A stretch of DNA of 60,021 bases from contig NZ_VUMY01000017.1 in NCBI RefSeq assembly GCF_009695935.1, forward strand, positions 1 through 60,021, written 5' to 3'. Below are positions 43,509 to 52,562 of the stretch, piece after piece. The notes under the pieces are model-generated. The model searched no databases, was not told where the DNA came from, and worked only from the letters and a program-made list of their open reading frames with translations. How positions within the stretch are numbered: the first letter of the stretch is position 1; each line of letters starts with the position of its first letter. This DNA is from Mobiluncus porci (GTDB taxonomy: Bacteria; Actinomycetota; Actinomycetes; Actinomycetales; Actinomycetaceae). The position numbers and the translations under genes are program-made.

Positions 43509-43828
43509 TCAGACACCCCCATGAGAACCCGCACAATTTCGACTTTTTGTTCTTTACTCAATAACTTGCCGTTTCTAGCCACCAGGTCAACAAGAACTTC
43601 GCCAGTAGGCACCTCAGAAACCCGCACCCCACCTACAAGCCATTGCAGAGTGACACCAAGTTCTTGAGCGATCCGGTTAGCGGTTACAAGATGCGGTTCT
43701 CTCTCCCCCTTCAAATACCGACTCATTGCCGCTTCGGTAACCCCAATTTGGGCGGCAAGCTCCCTTTGACTCATACCCCTATCAGACATAATTGACCGGA
43801 GACGTTCGGAAAAAGAATTATTTGTCAT
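43505..43828 (-). CDS. XRE-family transcriptional regulator
   Basis: The 107-aa protein has a Cro/C1 HTH at 5-60 (RLRSIMSDRGMSQRELAAQIGV, EAAMSRYLKGEREPH) and a short C-terminal helical part. Overlap with the ImmA/IrrE gene makes a repressor-antirepressor pair. It is the first gene of the cassette and probably controls the promoter in the gap at 43829-43898, shared with the 3' end of the restriction gene. Confidence 0.9.
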   Translation of the reverse strand: MTNNSFSERLRSIMSDRGMSQRELAAQIGVTEAAMSRYLKGEREPHLVTANRIAQELGVTLQWLVGGVRVSEVPTGEVLVDLVARNGKLLSKEQKVEIVRVLMGVSE

Positions 43829-43898
43829 GATACGAAATTATCATTTCGGTAAGTCTTTCTTTTTTGGTTGTCTCGGCGTGTCGCAAAATTCTTCCAGA

Positions 43899-46800
43899 TT
43901 ATCCTTCGTCTTCGATGGCGAGTTCCGGGAGGGCGGCTACCAGGTCCAAGATGCGCATCGAGACCGTGACGAGGCGCGGGACGAGGGCGGCGATATAGGC
44001 CGCGTCGCCTACCTCGCGGCAGTAATCATTGGGGTCGTTCACAATGCCGCTGGCCTTATCGGTCGTGATGCGGTAGCGGTCCACCATCCACTCCAGCGGG
44101 GAGCGCCCACCGACCTTGTAGTCATTCGCGAGTTCCGGAATGCCGGTAAACGTGAGCCAATCGTTGTATTTCAGCCGCGAATAGTCGTTGACTTTCTTGC
44201 CGTCCTCGCCCGGGCGTTTGGCCCAGGCAAGTTTCTCCACGTGATACTTTTGCCAGGGATCAGTCGGCGTGCCGGTGGCCCAATTGGGCTTCACGCCCGG
44301 GTAGGCCTCAAGGGTTTCATAGTTCACGTGCAGGTCGGCGAGTTCCCTCCCGGTAAGGGCATAGGCGCGGAAGTCCGCGACCTTGGGAATGCGCGGCAGC
44401 ATTTTCTTGAGGTCCGCCTCGTATTTCTCGCGGTATTCGCCGTGGTGTAACAGGGCGTAAACATAGAAGAAAATCTCTTCTTTCGAAAGCTTCGGGTCTT
44501 TGTAGTGTTCCCGGTAAGCGGCGAGGGTCGCGTCAGTGATATTGTCGCGGCGCTTATAACCGCCGATGACTTTCGGCACTTGGGAGGCTATGGGCCGGTC
44601 AAAGTCGAAACGCCCGGAGAAACTTTCCGGGGTGGGTTCCGGGGACACTTCCTCGAGGTTATCAAACAGGGTCCCCTCACTGGTTTTCACCGCCAGAGGT
44701 TCCCAAGTGTAGAGGGGGAAGATTTGCGAGGTTCCGACAACGTGAAGGTCAGGAAGTTTATCGAGAATCAGGCCGGCACCTTCTTTTACGCTGTCTTGGT
44801 CAATAGCAAACGCCAGATTCGACTGCTCCGGGGTCGGGAAAATCTGGGGCAACTGATAAGGGCGGTGATTGAGTTGTTGGTCAAAGTACACCGCTTCTTT
44901 ACAGAACGGTCGGTAAATCGATGTCTGTAATTCTTCCGGTTTGAAAGCAAACTTGCGCCCATTCTTGAAATGCGTTTCCAAGGAACTTGACCAGGAGACT
45001 TTGGTGGCATCAAAGTCCTGGTTACCCTCATCAACCTGTTGGTTGTAGTTTTCAATCATGCGCGACATATTGTTCGCCACTGCATCGCGCAAGAAGTTAT
45101 AACACCACGCATCGCGATTTGTCTGTAAACCAGCGGAATATAACCGGAACATTGCCGGGGTATTGTCTTTGCCTTTGGTTTTCTTGTCGCCGAGAGCCTG
45201 ATATTCGAGGTAGTGCGCATCGCGCTGGGCCAGCCAATCTCCAAACTCATTGGGGGTAATTTGACTGAACGTGGTGCCGGTGATGTCTTTTTCCGCGTCC
45301 AAAACATCGAGCTTTTCCTGGCGGGCGAGGTAATCATCCACCTCGGCATAGTGGATATTGGCCGCGCCTTCGTGTCCCTTGGTTTTCACCAGGACAGTAA
45401 TGGCCACTCCGGTGCGCGAGCCACTGCCAAAAATCTTGCCGCCTTCTTGACGGGAACGTTCCCCTTGGGTGCGCTGATTGCCCTTCAGGTTATAAATATA
45501 GATGTCCGAGAACTCCTCCTGCCAAGTCAAACGCACCCCATCGGCGGTGTTTCCATCAATGAAACTGCTGTTGGAGACAAAGGCAATCACGCCTTCCTCG
45601 CCAATGCGGTCTGTCGCCCAACGCAAGGCCCGGAAATAAGAATCATAGAGGCTGTTCTTATTAGTGCCGGTCGACCGCGCCACATAGGTGTCCTCGATGC
45701 GCTTATCGAGACGCGGATACTTGAGGTTTTGGTTATTGTCATTCGCCGAAGATTGCCCGGCCGAATACGGCGGATTCATCACCACCACCCGTATCGGCGT
45801 TTCCTTCTGTCGCTGGGCCCGCGCGAGGTTCGCCTCAAAGATCCCGGCATCGGCGTCGATTTTGTCATCCGACTCGTGCATCTGGAACGTGTCGGTGAGG
45901 CTGATTCCTGGGAACTCCACGTAGCCCTCGGAAAAGCCCTGGGAAGCCCTGACCTCGTGGAAAACCTGCTCAATATTGATCGACGCAATGTAGTAAGACA
46001 GCAACACGATCTCGTTGGCGAAAATCTCGTTCCGGTACTTAAACTCGAGGTCATCGGGGCGAATCAAACCCGATTGCAACAAGCGAGTCACAAATGTCCC
46101 CGTGCCCAGGAACGGCTCCACGAGAGAAACGCCCCGGTCGGACAGGGTCTTGCCGAAGTGTTCCCGAAGCGCCGCGTCGGCCGAGCGCAAAATGTAATCC
46201 ACTACCGGAGTCGGGGTGAACACGATCCCGAGCCGATCCGACATCCCCTTGAAAGCCTTGGTGAAGAAGCGGTCATAGAGCGTTCGCATAATCTCTTGCT
46301 TGCCGGCGATATTGTCAATCGAGCGGATTTTCCCGGTCATCGTCTCATAGAACTCCGCCAGCCCCTCGCGCTCCTTATCAAACATCGTCCACTCGCCAAG
46401 TTTCGTCAAAATCCCCTGCATGGCACGGCTTACCGGGTTCTGGGCGGTGAAATCCGAATCGGGGAACATGGCGTCGAAAAGCGGCTTGGTGATGAGGTGC
46501 TGGGCGAGCATCTCGACGGCCTGACGGGCATCAATGTTGGGATTGAGTGTCGCCTGGAGTGACTCCACGAAAGCGGCGAATTCGTCTTGGATATTCGTGG
46601 TTTCCAAGAGGCCCTCGATGAGCTCAATATAGTTCGTGGCGATTGTGGCAATGTCCTTGGACCAGTCGTCCCAGTAGAGCCGGTTGCCGACCTTCTTGAC
46701 GATTTTCGAGAAAATCGCCTCTTTGAACTCCGCGGCGTTGTAAATCAACGGCAAGACACCCTGCACGCCCACGCCGGAACCATCGGGGCCACCAGCGCCA

Positions 46801-48956
46801 CCGTCATCACCGGGCGGTTCATCCCCGCCACCGGCCGCGCCCTCCAGAAGAGGCTGCGATTTCTGGGGATGCAAATCCACCACGTCGATGAGGATGTTTT
46901 CGGGATATTCCTTGTTGAGTTCGATGGAGTTGATGGTGTTGTCGAAACGGTCATCGTGGGCGCGAATCGCGGAAAGCACCTGCCAGACGACCTGGAAACG
47001 CTCGTTCTTGTCGAGGGCTGTCTTCGGGTCCTCGCCAATCGGCACCGCCACAGGCAGGATAATATAGCCAAACTCTTTGCCCTCCGCGCGGCGCATCACG
47101 CGACCCACGGCCTGAATCACATCCACCCGCGATTTGCGCGGGTTCAAGAACAACACCGCGTCCATAGTTGGCACGTCCACGCCCTCCGAAAGACAGCGCG
47201 CGTTGGTCAAGATATGGCACACCGGGTTCCCCGGGGTCTCATCCTTCGGCGGGTCTTTCAACCAGTTCAACTCGGTGTCGCGCTTGATTGCGTTCATGGA
47301 ACCGTCAACGTGGCGGCAATGCACCGTGAGGTTATCGGTGAGGTCCTCATTCGTGAGGTCACGAAGGAAAGTGTTGGCCAGTTGCGGGAAATCATTCGTG
47401 ATGCGCTTGGAAGTCTTGATGTCCTTGGCGAAAGCCACCGCCCGGCGAATCGGCTCGGTGTCGTTGCCGTATGACACGTCCGTGAAGCCGTTCTTTCGCT
47501 TGGCCAGCGCGTTCCAACATCCTACGAGTTTCGCCGTATCCGTGAGGGGTAACTCCGCGAGCTGCGACATATCTTGATAAATCGGCTGGACCTGGTCTTC
47601 CGGGACGGCAAGGACCACGACCTTGTAATCCGTGAGCAGCCCTTGATCCACCGCCGCGCCAAAACCGAGGCGATGAAACACTGGCCCAAAGATGGCTTCA
47701 TCGTCCATCGAGACCAAAACCACGTCTTTTTCCTTCGCCATGTTCTTGGCGCTGTCGTTATAGATTTTCGGCGTCGCCGTCATATAGAGCCGCTTGTCAG
47801 CGCGGATATAGGCGTTGTCGTGAATCCGGACGAAAGCCGACTTGTCTTCCCCCGCCAGGGTCTTGCCGGTCGTGCGGTGGGCCTCGTCACAGATAATCAA
47901 GTCAAAATCAGACAACTGGGAGCCCGCCAGCTCTTGGGCCTGGTGAACCACGTCGATCGACTGGTAGGTGGCGAAAACGACCTGGAGACCCTCGAGGGGG
48001 CGCGAGGTGAGTGAAGTGGCAAGCTTTTCCGGGTCGGTCGTTGGTGGAATCGGGAGATCCACCGCGGAATAACTTACCAGGTCGTCGGGGTTCTTCTTTT
48101 TGCGACCCACTTCTGTGTCGGAACACACACTCCACGGCGTGAACTTGAGCTGGCACTCGAGCGCCCATTCGAGCATCGTCTGGCTCATTAGGGCCAGGGA
48201 TGGCACCATGAACAACACGCGGGCGTTTTCCTCTCGATCCTTGGCGAAACGCTCGGCGATTTGAAGGGAAGTGAAGGTTTTCCCGGTTCCACAGGCCATG
48301 ACGAGCTTTCCCCGGTCATGGGTTTTGAAACCCTCCATCACGTCGGTGATGGCGCGAACCTGGTGGTCGCGCGGGGTCTTGCGCGGGCGAGTTTCCGGGG
48401 GCGTGTCCGAATCAACAATGAAAGTCGACCAGTCAACGTTTGAGGCCCTAAGGCGCTCCATATCGATGCGGGTCAAGGGCGGGTTCGTGTCAAGGATTTC
48501 TGCCTCGGCTTCCTCCGACCATTCCCCCTCGGTAGTATCAATGAAAAGGCGCTCCACGAAAACCCGCTTGGAGGAAGCAGCCAGGAAGGAATCGATGTTC
48601 TCCTTCTTGATTTTGGTGCCTTCGGCATAAAACTTGCATTGAATTGCAACCGCCGGAGTGTCCTTGGTGACCTCGCCGTTTTCCGGCATGGAAACGCTCG
48701 GAATCGCGACCAGGTCAATGCCATGGTCTTTCCTGTCATCCCTGCCGGGCCATTCGTTCCAGTAAAACACCTTGGCGAAACGCTCACGATAAACATTGTC
48801 GCGCTCGAGGAAAGCCTTAGTGAGCTGCTCGAGGAGGCTTCCCTTCATGCGACTCGAGTCGCTCTCGGCGCTGTATCTTGTGAGCAGTTCCTCAAGAGCG
48901 CGAGCATTCTCGGCCATGGAACGCGCGGAATCAATGGAAAAATTCGCCTCAGGCAT
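43899..48956 (-). CDS. Type ISP restriction-modification enzyme (single chain)
   Basis: The 1,685-aa enzyme of the LlaGI/LlaBIII type carries all functions in one chain. A Mrr-like nuclease comes first (GIDLVAI with Asp81; AIQCKFY with Gln106/Lys108). A superfamily 2 translocase follows (ACGTGKT 221-227, DEAH box near 354, TATPKIY, helicase lobe with GRVMRRAEG). Then comes an N6-adenine methyltransferase (FLGTGTF near 947, MNPPY near 1060) and a C-terminal target recognition region. A Gly/Pro-rich linker near 715-735 splits motor and coupler. The frame is intact. The last 151 bp also occur as two fragments downstream (39360, 41040). Confidence 0.93.
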   Translation of the reverse strand: MPEANFSIDSARSMAENARALEELLTRYSAESDSSRMKGSLLEQLTKAFLERDNVYRERFAKVFYWNEWPGRDDRKDHGIDLVAIPSVSMPENGEVTKDTPAVAIQCKFYAEGTKIKKENIDSFLAASSKRVFVERLFIDTTEGEWSEEAEAEILDTNPPLTRIDMERLRASNVDWSTFIVDSDTPPETRPRKTPRDHQVRAITDVMEGFKTHDRGKLVMACGTGKTFTSLQIAERFAKDREENARVLFMVPSLALMSQTMLEWALECQLKFTPWSVCSDTEVGRKKKNPDDLVSYSAVDLPIPPTTDPEKLATSLTSRPLEGLQVVFATYQSIDVVHQAQELAGSQLSDFDLIICDEAHRTTGKTLAGEDKSAFVRIHDNAYIRADKRLYMTATPKIYNDSAKNMAKEKDVVLVSMDDEAIFGPVFHRLGFGAAVDQGLLTDYKVVVLAVPEDQVQPIYQDMSQLAELPLTDTAKLVGCWNALAKRKNGFTDVSYGNDTEPIRRAVAFAKDIKTSKRITNDFPQLANTFLRDLTNEDLTDNLTVHCRHVDGSMNAIKRDTELNWLKDPPKDETPGNPVCHILTNARCLSEGVDVPTMDAVLFLNPRKSRVDVIQAVGRVMRRAEGKEFGYIILPVAVPIGEDPKTALDKNERFQVVWQVLSAIRAHDDRFDNTINSIELNKEYPENILIDVVDLHPQKSQPLLEGAAGGGDEPPGDDGGAGGPDGSGVGVQGVLPLIYNAAEFKEAIFSKIVKKVGNRLYWDDWSKDIATIATNYIELIEGLLETTNIQDEFAAFVESLQATLNPNIDARQAVEMLAQHLITKPLFDAMFPDSDFTAQNPVSRAMQGILTKLGEWTMFDKEREGLAEFYETMTGKIRSIDNIAGKQEIMRTLYDRFFTKAFKGMSDRLGIVFTPTPVVDYILRSADAALREHFGKTLSDRGVSLVEPFLGTGTFVTRLLQSGLIRPDDLEFKYRNEIFANEIVLLSYYIASINIEQVFHEVRASQGFSEGYVEFPGISLTDTFQMHESDDKIDADAGIFEANLARAQRQKETPIRVVVMNPPYSAGQSSANDNNQNLKYPRLDKRIEDTYVARSTGTNKNSLYDSYFRALRWATDRIGEEGVIAFVSNSSFIDGNTADGVRLTWQEEFSDIYIYNLKGNQRTQGERSRQEGGKIFGSGSRTGVAITVLVKTKGHEGAANIHYAEVDDYLARQEKLDVLDAEKDITGTTFSQITPNEFGDWLAQRDAHYLEYQALGDKKTKGKDNTPAMFRLYSAGLQTNRDAWCYNFLRDAVANNMSRMIENYNQQVDEGNQDFDATKVSWSSSLETHFKNGRKFAFKPEELQTSIYRPFCKEAVYFDQQLNHRPYQLPQIFPTPEQSNLAFAIDQDSVKEGAGLILDKLPDLHVVGTSQIFPLYTWEPLAVKTSEGTLFDNLEEVSPEPTPESFSGRFDFDRPIASQVPKVIGGYKRRDNITDATLAAYREHYKDPKLSKEEIFFYVYALLHHGEYREKYEADLKKMLPRIPKVADFRAYALTGRELADLHVNYETLEAYPGVKPNWATGTPTDPWQKYHVEKLAWAKRPGEDGKKVNDYSRLKYNDWLTFTGIPELANDYKVGGRSPLEWMVDRYRITTDKASGIVNDPNDYCREVGDAAYIAALVPRLVTVSMRILDLVAALPELAIEDEG

Positions 48957-49055
48957 CGGTGTTTCCCCTTCGAATCGACTGTTCCAATCCTAGCAACGCC
49001 GGTGCGGCGCGGCGGGGAACTCGCGGGTTTGGTTTGGTATTCGCTATGCCAAAAG

Positions 49056-49463
49056 TTATGCCTTGGCGAGTTGGGAAACACGTCCCTTGGTGATGCCGAG
49101 CATGGCCGCGATATCAGCAACCTTCACGCCTTCACCACGGAGTCGCACCACCAGCGTCGACTGAGTTTTTCGCGACTTCTCGGCCGCCACCTGTGCCGCC
49201 TCCTGGTCGCTGCGATACGCGGCAATATCGGCAGCGAAAGCACGCGGAAGAACCAGGTTTACCTCCATAGATTCCGGGTTTGGCAAGGTCTCATCCTCGG
49301 CGCACATCTTCAACACGTCCTCGGCCATCATCTTTACCTCGGCCAGATCGCGACCCTGGGTGTAAAAAGTGCGATCCCCTACCGGAACCTCAGCGGCCCA
49401 CCATTTGCCCGAACGGTTCAACTTCACATCAATCATCACTCTCACTACTTTCCTTTTCCGCAT
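49056..49463 (-). CDS. hicB: HicB-like antitoxin with HTH
   Basis: The 135-aa protein has an N-terminal degenerate RNase-H-like HicB fold (DVKLNRSGKWWAAEVPVGD, TQGRDLAEVKMMAEDVLKM) and a C-terminal HTH (GVKVADIAAMLGITKGRVSQ) for operon control. It overlaps the hicA end by 35 bp on the same strand. The first nine residues may be non-native, since ATG 49436 is also possible. Confidence 0.85.
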   Translation of the reverse strand: MRKRKVVRVMIDVKLNRSGKWWAAEVPVGDRTFYTQGRDLAEVKMMAEDVLKMCAEDETLPNPESMEVNLVLPRAFAADIAAYRSDQEAAQVAAEKSRKTQSTLVVRLRGEGVKVADIAAMLGITKGRVSQLAKA

Positions 49464-49635
49464 CTTTCAAAATACCTCGAGCAGTCATCTCGTTGATTTC
49501 CGTATGTCTGGGGACAATCAAAGTCCTCCCGCCAATCCTCACCTTGGTGTGATTACCACCCTCGACAAGCTCAAAGGTCAGCCCCTTTTCACTCGCGATT
49601 TTACGCAGTCGTTTCAAGAGGTCATTTCTTCGCAC
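49429..49635 (-). CDS. hicA: HicA-like mRNA interferase toxin
   Basis: The 68-aa dsRNA-binding-fold toxin (PF07927) has the catalytic His in VEGGNHTKVRIG (His29) and RTLIVPRHTEINEMTARGIL. The acidic last 12 residues lie in the overlap with hicB. Toxin first, antitoxin second is the usual hicAB order. No fault is visible, so it is probably active. Confidence 0.87.
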   Translation of the reverse strand: MRRNDLLKRLRKIASEKGLTFELVEGGNHTKVRIGGRTLIVPRHTEINEMTARGILKDAEKESSESDD

Positions 49636-49684
49636 TATTTAGTATAGAGCGACTAAACCAATCTGTAAATGGCCACTATACTGA

Positions 49685-50425
49685 TTACACCCGGAGGAAC
49701 TTGGCGATTTCGGGGGTGGGCGGATTCGCGCGGAGATCAGCGAGCTGCCCCCGCGCGAGGATTTTGCCTTTGTCCATCACCCCAACAGTGTCAGCGACGA
49801 GCTCGGCCTCGGCCTGGTCGTGGGTGACATAGAGCGCCGTCGTGCCTTCCGCGCGGAGAATGTCGCGGATGTCGGCGGCGAGTTCGTATTTCAACTGTTC
49901 ATCAAGGGCTGATAAAGGCTCATCCAGGAGCAAGAGCCGCGGCGCCGGAGCGAGAGCGCGGGCCAGCGCCACGCGACCAGCCTGTCCCCCGGAGAGTGTC
50001 CCCACCTCGCGGTTCTCGAATCCTTCCAGGTGAACGAGTTCCAACATTTCCGCGACGCGGGCCTCCCGCTTAACCCGAGACGGTTTCGGGCGCAACATCT
50101 CTAGCCCATAAGCGACATTGCGGCCCACGTTCCGACCGGAGAAGAGTTCCCCGTCTTGGAAAAGCATCGCGAAGCCCCTCCGGTGGACCGGGACTCCTGA
50201 GAGATCTTCGCCGTCCCAGGTGAGGGTTCCGGTGGTGGGGCAAAGAAGCCCGCTGATGACCTGGAGCAATGTCGACTTCCCGCAACCGGAGGGACCCAGC
50301 AGGACGGTGACGGATCCCGGCTCGAGAGAGAGGTTTACTGAATCCAAAACCGGAACCGGAGCCAATGCGCGGGAGGCGGGAGGATAGGCGAAACTTACGC
50401 CTTTGATTTCGAGGCCTTTAACCAT
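49685..50425 (-). CDS. thiQ: ABC transporter ATPase, thiamine type
   Basis: The 246-aa ATPase has Walker A LLGPSGCGKSTLLQ, signature LSGGQAGRVALARAL, Walker B RLLLLDEPLSALD and the switch YVTHDQAEAEL. Q-loop AMLFQDGELF is near ATPases of the sulfate/iron/thiamine group. It follows thiP with an 8-bp overlap, and the riboswitch before thiB ties it to thiamine or its phosphates. Confidence 0.87.
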   Translation of the reverse strand: MVKGLEIKGVSFAYPPASRALAPVPVLDSVNLSLEPGSVTVLLGPSGCGKSTLLQVISGLLCPTTGTLTWDGEDLSGVPVHRRGFAMLFQDGELFSGRNVGRNVAYGLEMLRPKPSRVKREARVAEMLELVHLEGFENREVGTLSGGQAGRVALARALAPAPRLLLLDEPLSALDEQLKYELAADIRDILRAEGTTALYVTHDQAEAELVADTVGVMDKGKILARGQLADLRANPPTPEIAKFLRV

Positions 50426-52346
50426 TTGTTGACTCCTTAAAGATTTGGTCGCTACGCCTTGGGGTCAGACCCTTCTGGTTACACTCGCTTCGCTCATTAC
50501 ACCAGAGAGGTCTGACCCGCAGGCTTCGCGCCCCAGGAAAACCGACCCGCAGGCTTCGCGCCCCAGGAAAACCGACCCGCAGGCTTCGCTGGCTCCGCTC
50601 CGACCCGTCGACTTTGCTCGAGAGTAGCCACCGGGTCGGTACCTGACGGCGTAGCGCAGCGTAGCCGGAAGTGGCCTGACCCAGGTGGCGTAGCGAGACC
50701 CCGCCAGATACACTCTCCGCGAGGAACATCGCCAGCGCGCAAAGCCCTGCCAATAACACCGAAGCCGCCGACGACGCGCCTTGAGCAACAATCTCCGGCT
50801 TCGAAGACAGCGCGAAAATCGCCACCGGCAAGGTCGGACTCAAAGGTCTCGCCAAGAAGCTTGTGGCCCCGAATTCACCTAGCGCAATCGCGAAAGCGAA
50901 ACCTGCCCCGACCCCGCTGACCCGAAACAACACCGGAAACTCTAAAGTCCAGAACACCCGCAAAGGCGAGGCTCCCAAAGTCGCCGCCGCGTCGAGCATC
51001 CGCGGTCGAATCGCTCGCATTGTCGGCAAAACAGAGCGCAACACCAGTGGCAGAGCCACAATCGAAGCCACCCCGCCCAAGAAAAACGCATTGGCGCTCA
51101 TCGAAAACGGTGGTGCTTGCAAAGTTATCAACATCCCGAATCCGACGGTGACGGCGCTCACTCCTTGGGGGGAAGCCATCAAGACATCTAGGAATTCTTG
51201 AGTGCGACGCCAAAGCGGGGAGTGGACTCGCCGCGATAAAACTACCGCCACCGACAAGCCCATAGCCAAAGTAATCAACGTTGAAATCAACCCGACCAAG
51301 AGCGAATACCCTGCCGCCTCCAAGGCCGTCCCGGGAAGGCTCGCCACCAATCCGGGCCGTCCCAGAGCAGCGAAGTTATCTAAGGTCCACTCGCCTCCCC
51401 GCCTCAGCGACGCCACCACGAGCCCCGCCAACGGCACCACAACAAGCAAAAATCCGAAGCCAAACAACACCAGAGCCACCCAGTCTTCGCGGCCAATCGC
51501 CCGTGGCGCCACCTCGCGAAGTTCACCGGCGGCGCGCTCGAAACGAGCCCGCGCCAGCGAGTTTATCCCGAGCGCCACCAAGACAATCAGAATCTGGATG
51601 ATGGACAAAACGGCCGCCCCGGGAAGGTTCAAATAGGCCGCGGTTTCAAGATAGATTTCCACCTCGAGAGTCGTAACTTTCACTCCCCCGAGAACCCTCA
51701 CCAGCCCGTAGGAGGTGATGCAATACAAAAATACCAGGGAGCCAGCAGCCAGGATGGAGGGCAACAACCGCGGTAAAGTCACCGTCAGAAATGCCCGCGC
51801 CGGCGTGGCTCCGAGAACCCGAGCCGCCCACACGACCCGCGGGTCGAGGCGAACCCAGGCATTGCCGACCACGCGCGCCACCAGGGAAAAGTTGAAAAAC
51901 ACCATCCCGAGAACAATCGCCGTGCGGGTGCCTTCGAGCCCCAGGAATCCCAAAGGTCCCGAGGCAGCCAGGAGATTTTGGAAAGCCACCCCCACGACCA
52001 CGGAAGGCAAAACAAACGGCACCCCGAGCAAAGCCCGAAACACACGTCGCCCCGGCAACCGCAAACCGTAGAGAACCCATGCGCCCGCGACTCCAAGCAC
52101 CACCGAAAACATTGTTCCGGCCAGCCCCATCGCGAGGGTCCAAAACAACACTGACCAGGTGCGTCCCCTCCCGAGAATTTCCCGCCAGGCTTCCCCGAAA
52201 CTCAGCGAACCGGGCAAGACTCCCCCGCTAATCCCGAGCCAAATCAACTTCACAGTCGGAAGGAGAAAAAACAGTCCCCAGAATCCCAGCGGCACGGCCA
52301 CAGCCAGCGCCAACAGAATCCTGGGGACTGTTTTCTCCGACTTCAT
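50418..52346 (-). CDS. thiP: ABC transporter permease, thiamine type, with repeat-coded tail
   Basis: The 642-aa double permease has about 12 membrane segments. Two binding-protein-dependent transport domains carry EAA-type loops (ARVLGATPARAFLTVTLPRL; LDAAATLGASPLRVFWTLEF). ATG 52346 has AGGAAAA upstream; a GTG at 52367 is weaker. Typical permeases end near residue 545-560. Here the frame goes on for about 80 residues through a degenerate hairpin, two 30-bp tandem repeats (giving RSLRVGFPGA twice) and hairpin copy 6. The tail is basic and not membrane-like. Confidence 0.88.
   Translation of the reverse strand: MKSEKTVPRILLALAVAVPLGFWGLFFLLPTVKLIWLGISGGVLPGSLSFGEAWREILGRGRTWSVLFWTLAMGLAGTMFSVVLGVAGAWVLYGLRLPGRRVFRALLGVPFVLPSVVVGVAFQNLLAASGPLGFLGLEGTRTAIVLGMVFFNFSLVARVVGNAWVRLDPRVVWAARVLGATPARAFLTVTLPRLLPSILAAGSLVFLYCITSYGLVRVLGGVKVTTLEVEIYLETAAYLNLPGAAVLSIIQILIVLVALGINSLARARFERAAGELREVAPRAIGREDWVALVLFGFGFLLVVVPLAGLVVASLRRGGEWTLDNFAALGRPGLVASLPGTALEAAGYSLLVGLISTLITLAMGLSVAVVLSRRVHSPLWRRTQEFLDVLMASPQGVSAVTVGFGMLITLQAPPFSMSANAFFLGGVASIVALPLVLRSVLPTMRAIRPRMLDAAATLGASPLRVFWTLEFPVLFRVSGVGAGFAFAIALGEFGATSFLARPLSPTLPVAIFALSSKPEIVAQGASSAASVLLAGLCALAMFLAESVSGGVSLRHLGQATSGYAALRRQVPTRWLLSSKVDGSERSQRSLRVGFPGARSLRVGFPGARSLRVRPLWCNERSECNQKGLTPRRSDQIFKESTNG
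50461..50518 (-). repeat. Dispersed hairpin repeat, family 1, copy 6
   Basis: Arms GGGGTCAGACCCTTCTGGT (50461-50479) and ACCAGAGAGGTCTGACCC (50501-50518) are in inverse orientation and lie inside the thiP reading frame near its end. Confidence 0.9.
50521..50590. repeat. 30-bp tandem repeat, two full units and a part
   Basis: The units at 50521-50550 and 50551-50580 are identical; a third begins at 50581 and fails after 9 bp. It is in frame in thiP. A degenerate family 1 hairpin follows at 50633-50682. Confidence 0.93.
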
Positions 52347-52450
52347 GTTGATTTTCCTATTTCTCACCCAATAACAGCCCCTGGAGGGGGCTCCAAGTTC
52401 TGCTGGACTAGAAATTCATGGATTTTCCGGATTAATACCACCGGTGGTCT

Positions 52451-52520
52451 CTGTAACCCGTGCGATTTTGGCCATCGCTGCCGCTATTTCCACTGAATGC
52501 CGAAATCGCACGGGTTACAG
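52451..52520. repeat. Dispersed hairpin, family 2, copy B (thiB-thiP gap)
   Basis: 21-bp arms (52451-52471 and 52500-52520) pair with one G-U-type change. The loop holds ATCGCTGCCGCTATTTCC, as in copy A (13702-13765), while the arm sequence is largely different. Lying between thiB and thiP, it may protect or partly terminate the thiB message. No gene lies between 52347 and 52562. Confidence 0.88.
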
Positions 52521-52562
52521 ACAAGACACCGACTATAAACACCCGGTTTTATCCCACCGCTC

